DNA of 64,000 nt from Holophagales bacterium (GCA_016699405.1 CP064972.1:1364001-1428000); one strand, 5' to 3'. Shown: positions 10,763-19,829, counted from the stretch's first letter. Program-made: numbers and translations. The notes: generated by a model not told the origin, from the letters alone.

Positions 10763-10800
10763 AAAAAAAAGCCCCGTGTCGTGGAGGGGACGACACGGGG
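10763..10800 (-). terminator. Intrinsic-type terminator oriented on the minus strand
   Basis: A perfect 11-bp stem (CCCCGTGTCGT at 10772-10782 with ACGACACGGGG at 10790-10800, loop GGAGGGG) is preceded by eight A on the plus strand. Read on the minus strand this is a hairpin followed by a T8 tract, a textbook terminator for transcripts entering acnA from the right. In the plus direction there is no T-run, so it would be a weaker stop for acnA itself. Confidence 0.7.
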
Positions 10801-10903
10801 GGAGGAGAGGGAGTCTGTTGGTGGGGAGGGCAGAGCCCTCAGACGAGCCCAACTCCCCGATCGGCCCGTCTATCGAGAGAACGTTGCAAGAGGCGCGCCA
10901 GAT

Positions 10904-10934
10904 TCCCCGGCGAGTGGATTTCCCTCGCCGGGGA
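10904..10934 (+). promoter_or_regulatory. Perfect hairpin in the leader of the epimerase gene
   Basis: Arms TCCCCGGCGAG (10904-10914) and CTCGCCGGGGA (10924-10934) pair perfectly over 11 bp with a 9-nt loop, ending 27 bp before ATG 10962. There is no T-run. It could be an RNA-stabilising leader hairpin or part of a dispersed palindrome; no function is proven. Confidence 0.5.
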
Positions 10935-10961
10935 GGGGGTGAGCGCACGGGAGAGTCCGCG

Positions 10962-11969
10962 ATGAGGATCTTCGTCACCGGCGCCACCGGCTACATCGGG
11001 CGGGCGCTCTGCCGGCGCCTGGCGACGGACGGGCACGCTGTCCAGGCACTCGTCCGCTCTCCCGACAAGGCGGCGCCGCTGCGCGACGCCGGCGTCGCCA
11101 CCTTCGTCGGCGACGTCACCGAGCGCGTCTCCCTGCGCGAAGGGATGGCGGGAGCGGATTGGGTGATCCATGCCGCGGCGCAGCTCGATCTCGGCGTCCC
11201 GAGTGCCGAGATGGCGCGGGTCAACGTCGAGGGGAGCGAGAACGTCGCCTCGCTCGCCTACAAGCTCGGGGTCGGTGCCCTGCTGTCGATCTCCTCGGTG
11301 GCGGCCTGGGGCGGCAGCCCGGACGACGGCAGCCCCGCCGACGAGAGCTCGCCGGTACGGCGCCCGTTCCCGACGCCCTACAGTGCGACCAAGTACGACG
11401 GTCAGCGGGCGATCGAGGAGTGGGGCAAGCGGGGGCTGCGGTTGCGCACGGTCTACCCCGGTCTCGTCTACGGCCCTCCGGGCAAGAAGGAAGGCGCCAA
11501 CAGTTTCCTGCGGCAGCTTCTCCTCGGGCGTTTCCCGGCGCTGGTCGGTGCGGACCGCCGGTCGAGCTGGGTCTTCCTCGACGACGTCGTCGAGGCGATC
11601 CTGCGCGTGATGTCCGTCGGCCAGGACGGGCGCGGTTACCTGCTTGCCGGCGAGGTGGTGACGGTGCGCGACCTGGCGCGTCGGGTGGCGGAGCTCTCGG
11701 GAACCCCGGCACCGCGCCGCGAGATGCCGGTCGGCCTGGCGCACGCGCTGCTCTCGCTCGGCACCCCGTGGTACCGGCTGCGCGGACGACGCCCGCCGAT
11801 CCCACCCGCTCAACTCGCGTCGCTGCGACGCCACTGGGCCTTCGACGACCGCCGCGCCCGAACCGAGCTCGAATGGCACCCGCGCCCCCTCGCCGTGGGG
11901 TTGCCGCCGACCCTCGAGTACATCCGGCAGCAGGAACGGGACCACGGCGGTCGTGTCGTGCGCGGCTGA
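10962..11969 (+). CDS. NAD-dependent epimerase/dehydratase (extended SDR), 335 aa
   Basis: Extended SDR with the Rossmann motif TGATGYIG at residues 7-14, acidic-lined VGDVTE, HAAAQ, active-site Ser in SISSVAAWG, and YSATKYDG carrying the catalytic Tyr and Lys. The C-terminal part (QLASLRRHWAFDDRRARTELEWHPRPL) is the usual substrate-domain ending, as in dihydroflavonol-reductase-like and hopanoid HpnA-like SDRs. The substrate is not predictable. ATG 10962 is preceded by GGGAGAG. Confidence 0.85.
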   Translation: MRIFVTGATGYIGRALCRRLATDGHAVQALVRSPDKAAPLRDAGVATFVGDVTERVSLREGMAGADWVIHAAAQLDLGVPSAEMARVNVEGSENVASLAYKLGVGALLSISSVAAWGGSPDDGSPADESSPVRRPFPTPYSATKYDGQRAIEEWGKRGLRLRTVYPGLVYGPPGKKEGANSFLRQLLLGRFPALVGADRRSSWVFLDDVVEAILRVMSVGQDGRGYLLAGEVVTVRDLARRVAELSGTPAPRREMPVGLAHALLSLGTPWYRLRGRRPPIPPAQLASLRRHWAFDDRRARTELEWHPRPLAVGLPPTLEYIRQQERDHGGRVVRG

Positions 11970-12121
11970 CCCGAAGCCAGATTGACACCTGGCCAGGCTG
12001 CGAGCGAGATGCCTCCCGGGGTGGGGTCGCGAACGGCGGCCCCCGCCGACGAGTCGCCCGGGCGGACGACCTCGTCGTCCGCCGACACCCCCTGGTAGTC
12101 TCCCGTCCGCAGAGGAGCGCC

Positions 12122-12487
12122 ATGTTCACCGTTTTCAAGGACTACAACTTCTCGGCGGCGCACGCCATCCGCGGGCATGCGCGGGGCTGCCAGAACCTGC
12201 ATGGGCACAACTACCGCGTGCGAGTGCACGTCGGCGCCCGCGAGCTCGACGAGCTCGGCATGGTGATCGACTTCGCCGACCTCAAGGCGATCATCGACGA
12301 CGTGGTCGGGCGCTTCGACCATGCGGTGATCAACGAGCTGCCGCCCTTCACCGAGCGCAACACCACCGCCGAGCTGCTCGCCCAGTACGTCTTCGACGAG
12401 GTCGCGGCGCGCCTTCCCGCCGGCCGCCTGGCGCGCCGCGTCGAGATCTGGGAGACGCCGACCTCCTGCGCGATCTACGAGCCCTGA
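12122..12487 (+). CDS. queD: 6-carboxy-5,6,7,8-tetrahydropterin synthase
   Basis: Second step of queuosine/7-deazaguanine synthesis: converts dihydroneopterin triphosphate to 6-carboxytetrahydropterin. The zinc site is visible as SAAHAIRG (first His) and NLHGHNYRV (two further His), and the catalytic Cys is in the ARGCQN segment. Asp/His relay FDHAVIN and the ending ETPTSCAIYEP are typical. Length 121 aa equals the E. coli enzyme. queE lies 2.2 kb downstream on the same strand with an unrelated secreted-protein gene between. Confidence 0.95.
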   Translation: MFTVFKDYNFSAAHAIRGHARGCQNLHGHNYRVRVHVGARELDELGMVIDFADLKAIIDDVVGRFDHAVINELPPFTERNTTAELLAQYVFDEVAARLPAGRLARRVEIWETPTSCAIYEP

Positions 12488-12561
12488 GCCCCCGTCGCCA
12501 CCCGGCCGGGGGGTGATCCGCTCCACTTCGCCGCGCCGCGCCGCGGGGTTACCCTCGGGGC

Positions 12562-14610
12562 GTGCCTCCCTTCGTGCGGTCGCTGCGGGCCGGTCGGGCT
12601 CCGGCTCTCCTGGTCGTCCTGGCCGTGACGCTCGCGGCCCGCGCCGCCGCCCAGACGGCGGTTTCGCTCTCGGCCGTCGAGGGCTACGGCAACCTCCACG
12701 CGGCCGGCGTCGTCGCGACGGTCGCGGGCGACGCCGAAGGGAACGCCGCCGCGGCGCTCGAATGGCGGCGGAGCGGCGAGCCGACCTTCCGGCCCGGGCA
12801 TCCGCTGCTGCGCACCGGCGCGACGCGCTTCGTCGGCAGCCTTTTCTTTCTCGAGCCGGCGACGAGCTACGAGGTGCGAGTCACCCTGAGCGACCCGAAC
12901 GGGGTCACCGGTGCGCCGTCGCTCGTCGCCTCCTTCGCCACCCGCTCCGCAACGCTCGTCGAACCGTCGCTGCGCACGCTCTACGTCGCCCCGGGCGGGA
13001 GCAACGGCAACCCCGGCACCGATCCCCTCTTCCCCTTGGCGACCATCCAGCGCGCCGCCGACCTCGCGCAGCCGGGCGATCTCGTGATGATCGCGCCCGG
13101 GGTCTACCGCGAGAGCGTCACGGTGCCGACGTCGGGCACGGCCGCGGCGCCGATCGTCTTCCGGGCCGAGGGGCCGGGGGCGATTCTCGACGGCGCCGAC
13201 GCGGCGATCGCCGCCGGGGTGAGCTGGACGAACGACGGCGGCGGTGTCTATTCGCGGGTGACCGGCTTCGCCACCGGCCACGTCGTCTGCGAGCTCGGTC
13301 GCCTCTTCCGCTACGGGTCGCTCGCCGAGCTCGCGACGCTCGGCGCCGGCGCGCCGGGAGGCTTCTATTTCGACGGCAGCCGTCTCTCGGTGCACTTTGC
13401 CGACGGTTCGGCGCCGGCGGCGCACACGCTGCACGTCGCGCGACTGGAGAACGGCTTCTACCTCGACGGACGGACGCAGGTGCGGATCGAAGGGCTGGAG
13501 ATCCGCCACTACGGCTCGGGCGACTACGGCAAGGGCGTCTACCTGCGCTACGCGACCGACTGCGCCGTCCTGCGTTGCAGCATCCGCGACGTCGAGGCGG
13601 CGGGCATCTGGGTCAAGGGGGGAGAGCGGCATCGCCTCGAGGGCAACGAGCTCGCCGACAGCTCGGTCTTCGACTGGCCCTGGGACTGGACGAAGGGGTC
13701 GAGCGCCGAAGCCACCGGCATCTACTTCACCGACGCGGTCGGTCGCGGGCACGTGGTGCGAGGCAACCGGCTGCGCGGTCTCTTCAACGGCATCGCCCCC
13801 TGCGGCTCGGCGCTCGCCGCGGGTGTGGCGACGCTCGAGGTCGACGTCTACGGCAACGACCTCGCCGAGCAAGCCGACGACGCCTTCGAGCCCGAAGGCG
13901 AGTGCCCGAACGTGCGCTTCTGGGACAACCGGATCCGCGACGTCCACATGGCCTTCGCCGTCGCGCCGGCGGGCACCGGACCGCTTTGGATCGTCGGCAA
14001 CGTCGCCCACGACTTCGGCAACACGCGCACCAGCCAGCTCGACGGGTACACGGCGAGCTGGCTCAAGGTCAACAGCGGCTACTCGACGCCGGTCGGGCCG
14101 CTGCTCGTCTATCAGAACACCTTCTTCTCCGAAGCTCCGGGAACGAGCGCCACGGCGCTGCTCAATCCGGGCAACAGCACCTTCGTGCGCTCGCGCAACA
14201 ACGTGATGGCGGGCACCGACTACGCCCTCTACAAGGTCAACCCGATCGCCCTCGACTGGGACCGCGACGATCTCGTCACCACGCACGCGAGCCACTTCGT
14301 CTGGTGGCTGGGAACGAGCTACGCCACGCTCGCCGCCCTGGCCGCCGGAACCGGTCAGGAGACGCACGGCATCTCCGCTCCGCCGCGCCTCGTGGCGCCG
14401 GCCGCCGGCGTCTACCGCCCGCAGGCGACGAGCCCGTTGCGCGACGCCGGCGTGGCGATCGCCGGCATCAACGACGGCTTCGAAGGCGCCGCCCCCGACC
14501 TCGGCGCCGTCGAGTGGCGCTCGGCGATCTTCGTCGACGGGTTCGAAGTTGGCAGCGCCGGCGCCTGGCACCGCCCCGAGCCGGTGGTCGACGCTCCGCC
14601 CGCCGATTGA
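12562..14610 (+). CDS. Secreted right-handed parallel beta-helix protein with C-terminal DGFE tail, 682 aa
   Basis: GTG start and signal peptide (APALLVVLAVTLAARAAAQT, cleavage likely after AQ). Residues about 25-130 look like an Ig/FN3-type domain (SYEVRVTLSDPNG). From LYVAPGGSNGNPGTDPLFPL at about 140 the sequence is a PbH1-type helix (LATIQRAADLAQPGDLVMIAPGVYRE, LRCSIRDVEAAGIWVKGGERHRLEGNELAD), as in secreted polysaccharide lyases and adhesins. It ends in IFVDGFEVGSAGAWHRPE, a tail shared in outline with the 59.4-kb protein. Catalytic residues cannot be assigned. It sits between queD and queE but is not obviously linked to queuosine synthesis. Confidence 0.85.
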   Translation: MPPFVRSLRAGRAPALLVVLAVTLAARAAAQTAVSLSAVEGYGNLHAAGVVATVAGDAEGNAAAALEWRRSGEPTFRPGHPLLRTGATRFVGSLFFLEPATSYEVRVTLSDPNGVTGAPSLVASFATRSATLVEPSLRTLYVAPGGSNGNPGTDPLFPLATIQRAADLAQPGDLVMIAPGVYRESVTVPTSGTAAAPIVFRAEGPGAILDGADAAIAAGVSWTNDGGGVYSRVTGFATGHVVCELGRLFRYGSLAELATLGAGAPGGFYFDGSRLSVHFADGSAPAAHTLHVARLENGFYLDGRTQVRIEGLEIRHYGSGDYGKGVYLRYATDCAVLRCSIRDVEAAGIWVKGGERHRLEGNELADSSVFDWPWDWTKGSSAEATGIYFTDAVGRGHVVRGNRLRGLFNGIAPCGSALAAGVATLEVDVYGNDLAEQADDAFEPEGECPNVRFWDNRIRDVHMAFAVAPAGTGPLWIVGNVAHDFGNTRTSQLDGYTASWLKVNSGYSTPVGPLLVYQNTFFSEAPGTSATALLNPGNSTFVRSRNNVMAGTDYALYKVNPIALDWDRDDLVTTHASHFVWWLGTSYATLAALAAGTGQETHGISAPPRLVAPAAGVYRPQATSPLRDAGVAIAGINDGFEGAAPDLGAVEWRSAIFVDGFEVGSAGAWHRPEPVVDAPPAD

Positions 14611-14644
14611 CCGCCCGCGCCGCGGGGAGTAGCTTGCCCCGGCG

Positions 14645-15343
14645 ATGACGAGCCCGCTTCCCCTGCGCCCTCCCGACCCGCGCCTCTCCTTGCCGGCGGC
14701 GGAGCGGGTGAAGGTGCACGAGGTCTTCTATTCGATCCAGGGGGAGTCGACCTTCGCCGGGCAGCCGTGCGTGCTGGTGCGCCTCACCGGGTGCCAGATG
14801 CGTTGCGTCTGGTGCGATACCGAGCACGCCTTCTACGCCGGCTCGTGGCGGACGATCGACGAGGTGCTCGCCGAGGTGGCGGGGTTCGGTTGTCCGCTGG
14901 TGGAGGTCACCGGCGGCGAGCCGCTGCTCCAGCCCGGGGCGCTGACGTTGCTCGCCCGGCTCTGCGATTCCGGCTACGAGGTGCTACTCGAGACCGGCGG
15001 CGGACGCGACATCGCCCCGGTCGATCCGCGGGTGCGGCGGATCGTCGACGTGAAGTGCCCGGACAGCGGCGAGGCGGCGGCGAACCGCTGGGAGAACCTC
15101 GAGGCGCTGCGGCCGCACGACGAGCTCAAGTTCGTCGTCGCCAGCGAGGCGGACTACCGCTGGGCGTCTCGGGTGATCGCCGAACGCCGGCTCGCCGGGC
15201 GCTGCCCGATCCACCTCTCGCCGGTCCATGGCGCGGTCGCAGCGGCGGACCTCGCCGCCTGGATCCTGCGCGACCGCCTCCCGGTGCGTCTGACGCTGCA
15301 GGTCCACAAGCTGCTCTGGGGCCCCGAAGCGCACGGCGTCTGA
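14645..15343 (+). CDS. queE: 7-carboxy-7-deazaguanine synthase (radical SAM)
   Basis: Third step of the queuosine pathway: ring contraction of 6-carboxytetrahydropterin. Radical-SAM cluster motif CxxxCxxC is CQMRCVWC, preceded by the QueE signature FYSIQGESTFAGQPCVLVRLTGC. VEVTGGEPLLQ and LLETGGG bind SAM, and DVKCPDSGE and LKFVVASEADY follow as in the family. Length 232 aa is usual. queC, queF and tgt are not in the window. Confidence 0.95.
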   Translation: MTSPLPLRPPDPRLSLPAAERVKVHEVFYSIQGESTFAGQPCVLVRLTGCQMRCVWCDTEHAFYAGSWRTIDEVLAEVAGFGCPLVEVTGGEPLLQPGALTLLARLCDSGYEVLLETGGGRDIAPVDPRVRRIVDVKCPDSGEAAANRWENLEALRPHDELKFVVASEADYRWASRVIAERRLAGRCPIHLSPVHGAVAAADLAAWILRDRLPVRLTLQVHKLLWGPEAHGV

Positions 15344-15441
15344 CCGCCGCTGCCTCGTGGGGTGCGGCGTTCACCGGCGCTGCGCCGCCGTCTGCCGGAA
15401 GTGGCTCGCGGCTCGCCCCGCGGCCGTTGTAGCCTCCCGCC

Positions 15442-16677
15442 ATGGCCATTGACCGAGAGGCTCTGAACTCATTGAAGATCGATCGCGGCGACGAGCGGGG
15501 CGACGCTGCCTCGCCGCGCCGTTGGCTGTGGATCGGACTGGTGCTCGTCCTCGTCGCCGCGAGCGCGGCGGCGTTCCTCTGGCCCCGCACCCCCGAGGTG
15601 ACGGTCGCGCTCGCCCAGGCGTCGTCCGGCAAGGGAGGCCCGGCGGCCGTGCTGAACGCCTCGGGCTACGTGACGGCGCGGCGGCAGGCGACGGTCTCGT
15701 CGAAAGTCACCGGGAAGGTCACCGAGGTCCACGTCGAGGAGGGGATGCGCGTCGAGGAGGGCCAGGTGCTGGCGCGGCTCGACGACACCCAGATCCGGGC
15801 CCAGCTGGCGCTCGCCGAGGCACAGCTCGCTGCCGCCGAAACCGCTCGCCGGGAGACCGCGGTGCGGCTCGACGAGGCGAAGCTCAACCTGAGACGGACA
15901 CGCGACCTCTCCGGCCAGGGGATTCGCAGCGTCGCCGACCTCGACGCCGCCCAGGCGGGCGTCGACTCGCTGGCGGCGCGCCTCGAGGCCGAAGGGAGCA
16001 ACGTCGAGGTGGCGCGGCGCGAGGTCGCGGTGGTCCGCCAGCAGGTCGAGGACCATGCGATCCGCGCGCCGTTTGCCGGCATCGCCATCTCGAAGAACGC
16101 CCAGCCGGGCGAGATGATCTCGCCGGTCTCGGCGGGTGGAGGCTTCACCCGCACCGGCATCTCCACCGTCGTCGACATGGCCTCGCTGGAGATCGAGGTC
16201 GACGTCAACGAGGCCTACATCCAGCGCGTCACCCCGGCGCAGCGCGTCACCGCGGTGCTCGACGCCTACCCGGAGTGGCAGATTCCGGCGCACGTCATCA
16301 CCACGATTCCCGCGGCGGATCGCCAGAAGGCAACGGTGAAGGTGCGCGTCGGCTTCGACGCGCTCGACCCGCGCATCCTCCCCGACATGGGGGTGAAGGT
16401 CGCCTTTCTCGGCGCACCCGAGGCGGCGACGCCCGCCGACGCCGCGCGCGCCACCCAAGTGCCACGCGCGGCACTGCGCGGCGGCGCGGGCGAGGAGCAC
16501 GTCCTGGTCGTCGGAGCCGAGGAGCGCCTCGAGCGGCGCGCCGTGCGCCTCGCGCCGGGCAGCGGCGACCCGGCGGAGATCGCCGCCGGGCTCACCGCCG
16601 GCGAGCGGGTGGTGATCGCCGGCCCGGCCGACCTCGTCGCCGGACAGCGGGTGCGTCCGGTCAGCCCGAAGCCGTGA
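15442..16677 (+). CDS. Efflux periplasmic adaptor subunit (HlyD/MacA-like), 411 aa
   Basis: One N-terminal membrane anchor (about residues 28-47), then the lipoyl half-motifs NASGYVTARRQATVSSKVTG and VEEGMRVEEGQVLARLDD, a coiled-coil hairpin (residues about 115-200), the second lipoyl half DHAIRAPFAG, and a beta-barrel domain. This is the membrane-fusion protein layout of MacAB-type exporters. It starts a four-gene operon with an ATPase and two FtsX-type permeases. Substrate unknown. Confidence 0.9.
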   Translation: MAIDREALNSLKIDRGDERGDAASPRRWLWIGLVLVLVAASAAAFLWPRTPEVTVALAQASSGKGGPAAVLNASGYVTARRQATVSSKVTGKVTEVHVEEGMRVEEGQVLARLDDTQIRAQLALAEAQLAAAETARRETAVRLDEAKLNLRRTRDLSGQGIRSVADLDAAQAGVDSLAARLEAEGSNVEVARREVAVVRQQVEDHAIRAPFAGIAISKNAQPGEMISPVSAGGGFTRTGISTVVDMASLEIEVDVNEAYIQRVTPAQRVTAVLDAYPEWQIPAHVITTIPAADRQKATVKVRVGFDALDPRILPDMGVKVAFLGAPEAATPADAARATQVPRAALRGGAGEEHVLVVGAEERLERRAVRLAPGSGDPAEIAAGLTAGERVVIAGPADLVAGQRVRPVSPKP

Positions 16678-16771
16678 AATCGGCACCGCTCGCCGGCGCC
16701 GGGTCGCCGTTGGCCGGCGGGGTGGAGTCGGACCGAAGGATCCTTCGTATCGTTCTGCCGTGGAGGTGACA

Positions 16772-17455
16772 ATGGACGCACTGGTTCGTGTCGTGGACGT
16801 GCACAAGACCTTCCGTCGGGGCGACGAGCGCATCGACGTGCTGCAGGGCTTGAACGTGGAGATCGCGCGCGGGGAGTTCCTCGCGCTGATGGGGCCCTCG
16901 GGGTCGGGCAAGTCGACGCTCCTCAATCTGATCGGCGGCCTCGACAAGCCGAGCTCGGGGGCGATCGAGGTCGGCGGGCACCGGATCGACCAGCTCGGTG
17001 GCGGGGAGCTCGCCGCCTGGCGGGCGCGCCACGTCGGCTTCGTCTTCCAGATGTACAACCTGCTGCCGGCGCTCTCGGCCGAGCGCAACGTCGAGCTGCC
17101 GCTCCTGCTGACGCCGCTCGACCGCAGCAAGCGGCGGGCGCACGTGGCGGCGGCGCTCGGCGTCGTCGGTCTCGCCGATCGGGCCAAGCACTATCCGCGG
17201 CAGCTCTCGGGCGGCCAGGAGCAGCGCGTCGGCATCGCGCGGGCGATCGTCACCGATCCGACGCTGCTGCTCTGCGACGAGCCGACCGGCGACCTCGACC
17301 GCAAGGCCGGTGACGAGATCCTCGACCTGCTCGGAGCGCTGCACCGCGACCAGGGCAAGACGATCGTCATGGTGACCCACGACCCGCATGCCGCGGCGCG
17401 GGCGAGTCGTGTGCTCCACCTCGACAAGGGCGTGCTGGTGGAGGCGGCGGCATGA
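16772..17455 (+). CDS. ABC transporter ATPase (MacB/LolD type), 227 aa
   Basis: Walker A GPSGSGKST, Q-loop FVFQMYNLLPALSA, signature LSGGQEQRVGIARA, Walker B LLLCDEPTGDLD and H-loop VTHDP are all intact. The MacB/LolD subgroup hallmark (TGDLD after Walker B, NLLPALSAERNVELPLLL) is clear. ATG 16772 has GGAGGTG directly upstream; the frame's GTG at 16760 is less likely. It overlaps the next permease by 4 bp and powers the transporter mechanically rather than pumping through a channel. Confidence 0.95.
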   Translation: MDALVRVVDVHKTFRRGDERIDVLQGLNVEIARGEFLALMGPSGSGKSTLLNLIGGLDKPSSGAIEVGGHRIDQLGGGELAAWRARHVGFVFQMYNLLPALSAERNVELPLLLTPLDRSKRRAHVAAALGVVGLADRAKHYPRQLSGGQEQRVGIARAIVTDPTLLLCDEPTGDLDRKAGDEILDLLGALHRDQGKTIVMVTHDPHAAARASRVLHLDKGVLVEAAA

Positions 17456-18615
17456 AGACCTGGCCGATCGTCTGGAGCAACCTGCGGCGCCGGAAGCTGC
17501 GCACCGGCTTCACCGTGGCGTCGATCCTCGTCGCCTTCCTGCTCTTCGGCTACCTCGCGGCGATCCGCCTGGCGTTTTCCGGCGGCGTCGAGCTCGCCGG
17601 CGTCGACCGCCTGGTGACCACGCACAAGACGTCGATCATCATGCTGCTGCCGGTCTCCTACCGCGACCGCATCGCGCGCGTGCCCGGCGTCAAGCTGGTG
17701 ACGCATTCGACCTGGTTCGGCGGCATCTACCAGAACCCCAACCGCAACTTCCAGAACCTCTTCCAGTCGCCGGTCGAGCCCGAGGCGTACTTCGCCCTGT
17801 ACCCGGAGTACAAGCTGCCGCCCGAGCAGATGAAGGCCTGGCTCGCCGACCGCGAAGGGGCGGTCGTGGGGCGGGCGACGGCCGAGCGCTTCGGCTGGAA
17901 GATCGGCGACCGCATCCCGATCCAGGCGACGATCTGGAAGAAGCGCGGCGGCGACAGCACCTGGGAGTTCAACCTGGTCGGCATCTACGACGGCGCCGAA
18001 AAGGGCACCGACACGACGCAGTTCCTCTTCCGCTACGACTACTTCGACGAGGCGCGCTGGTTCGGTGCCGGTCAGGTCGGGTGGTTCACGCTGAAGATCG
18101 CCGAGCCGGACAAGTCCGCCGCCGTCGCGGCGGCGATCGACAAGGAGTTCGCCAACTCCCCGTTCGAGACCAAGACGACGACCGAGAAGGCGCTCGCCCA
18201 GGGCTTCGCCCAGCAGGTCGGCGACATCGGCTCGATCCTCACGGCGATTCTCGTCGCCGTCTTCTTCACCATGCTGCTGGTGGCCGGCAACACGATGGCG
18301 CAGGCGGTGCGCGAACGCACGAGCGAGCTTGCCGTGCTCAAGACGCTGGGATTCTCCGACGGTCGCGTCCTGCGCCTGGTGCTGACCGAATCCTGCCTGC
18401 TGGCGCTCGTCGGCGGCCTCGCCGGCCTCGCGCTCGCCTGGCTGCTCGCCTCGCGCGGCGATCCGACCGGCGGCTTCCTCCCGATCTTCTTCCTGCCGGG
18501 GCGCGACCTCGTGCTCGGCGTCGTCCTGGTGGTGGCGCTCGGCGTCGCCACCGGTCTCTTGCCCGCGCTCGCGGCGATGCGGCTGCGCATCGTCGACGCG
18601 CTCCGGAGGGCGTGA
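17452..18615 (+). CDS. ABC transporter permease (FtsX/MacB family), 387 aa
   Basis: FtsX-like permease: first membrane segment about residues 18-42, a large extracytoplasmic MacB-type periplasmic domain (about 45-260), then three C-terminal segments beginning ILTAILVAVFFTMLLVAGNTMAQAVRERTSELAVLKTLGFS, the coupling-helix region typical of the family. Starts with ATGA overlap to the ATPase and is followed 3 bp later by a second permease. Confidence 0.92.
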   Translation: MKTWPIVWSNLRRRKLRTGFTVASILVAFLLFGYLAAIRLAFSGGVELAGVDRLVTTHKTSIIMLLPVSYRDRIARVPGVKLVTHSTWFGGIYQNPNRNFQNLFQSPVEPEAYFALYPEYKLPPEQMKAWLADREGAVVGRATAERFGWKIGDRIPIQATIWKKRGGDSTWEFNLVGIYDGAEKGTDTTQFLFRYDYFDEARWFGAGQVGWFTLKIAEPDKSAAVAAAIDKEFANSPFETKTTTEKALAQGFAQQVGDIGSILTAILVAVFFTMLLVAGNTMAQAVRERTSELAVLKTLGFSDGRVLRLVLTESCLLALVGGLAGLALAWLLASRGDPTGGFLPIFFLPGRDLVLGVVLVVALGVATGLLPALAAMRLRIVDALRRA

Positions 18616-18618
18616 CCC

Positions 18619-19818
18619 ATGGCTTCTCCCATCGCCTGGATTCGTCAGATCGGCGTCGTCACCGGCGTCTCGCTCGCCACCGTGCCGCAGCGCCGCGGTG
18701 CCGCCCTGGCCACGGTCGTCGGCGTCGCCGGCGTGGTGGCGGTGTTCGTCGGCGTGCTGTCGATCGGCGAAGGCTTCCGCAAGACCCTGGTCGAGGCCGG
18801 ATCTCCCGAGAACGCGCTGGTGATGCGCTCCGGCGGCGACTCGGAGATGATGAGCGCGCTGTTACGCGATGCGACGCAGATCGTCGCCCAGGCTCCGGGT
18901 GTCGCCCGGGATGCCAGCGGGCCGCTCGCCTCGGCCGAGCTCTTCGTCGTCGTCGATCTGCCCAAGCGCACCACGAACACGCCCGCCAACGTGCCGTTGC
19001 GCGGCGTCCAGCCGGCGGCCTTCGCGGTGCGCGGCAACGTGAAGATCGTCGAAGGCCGGATGTTCGAGTGGGGCAAGAACGAGATCATCGTCGGCCGGGC
19101 GGCGGCCGGGCAGTTCGCCGGTCTCACCGTCGGGTCGAAGCAGCGCTGGGGCGAGAACACCTGGGAGGTGGTCGGGCTCTTCGAGGCCGGGGGCTCGCTC
19201 TGGGAGTCGGAGCTGTGGACCGATGTCGGCGTCCTGCAGCCGGCCTACCGTCGCGGCTCGTCGTTCCAGAGCGTGTCGGTGAAGCTCGAATCGGCGCAGG
19301 CGTTCGAGCGCTTCAAGGACGCGCTGACCACCGACCCGCGACTCGACGTCAAGGTGCTGCGCCAGAGCGAGCACTACGCCGCCCAGTCGCGGGCGATCGT
19401 CGGCATCATTCGCGGGCTCGGGACGACCATCGCCCTGCTCATGGCGATCGGCGCGATCTTCGGGGCGCTCAACACGATGTACTCGGCGGTGGCGGCGCGC
19501 ACCCGCGAAATCGCCACCCTGCGCGCCCTGGGCTTCGGTGCCGGACCGGTCGTCTGCTCGGTGCTCGTCGAGTCGCTGCTCCTGGCGCTCGCCGGCGGCG
19601 TGATGGGCGGGGGGCTGGCCTACGCGGCATTCGACGGTTTCAAGGCCTCGACGCTCAACTGGTCGAGCTTCAGCCAGGTCTCGTTCGCCTTCGACGTGAC
19701 GCCCGCGCTGCTCGTCCAGGCGATCTTCTTCGCCCTGCTCATGGGCCTCTTCGGCGGTCTGCTGCCGGCGATCCGCGCGGCCCGGCTGCCGGTGGTGGCG
19801 GCCCTGCGCGAGGCGTGA
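18619..19818 (+). CDS. ABC transporter permease (FtsX/MacB family), 399 aa
   Basis: Same layout as its neighbour: one N-terminal membrane segment, extracytoplasmic domain, three C-terminal segments with MYSAVAARTREIATLRALGFG in the coupling region. The two permeases probably form a heterodimer with two copies of the ATPase. The exported substrate could be a lipid, peptide or drug; sequence does not decide. Confidence 0.92.
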   Translation: MASPIAWIRQIGVVTGVSLATVPQRRGAALATVVGVAGVVAVFVGVLSIGEGFRKTLVEAGSPENALVMRSGGDSEMMSALLRDATQIVAQAPGVARDASGPLASAELFVVVDLPKRTTNTPANVPLRGVQPAAFAVRGNVKIVEGRMFEWGKNEIIVGRAAAGQFAGLTVGSKQRWGENTWEVVGLFEAGGSLWESELWTDVGVLQPAYRRGSSFQSVSVKLESAQAFERFKDALTTDPRLDVKVLRQSEHYAAQSRAIVGIIRGLGTTIALLMAIGAIFGALNTMYSAVAARTREIATLRALGFGAGPVVCSVLVESLLLALAGGVMGGGLAYAAFDGFKASTLNWSSFSQVSFAFDVTPALLVQAIFFALLMGLFGGLLPAIRAARLPVVAALREA

Positions 19819-19829
19819 CCCGCCCTCCC

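Noticed and set aside
12475..14571. 698-codon minus-strand frame
   Set aside because: Antisense to the beta-helix protein; no motifs, no leader, biased composition.
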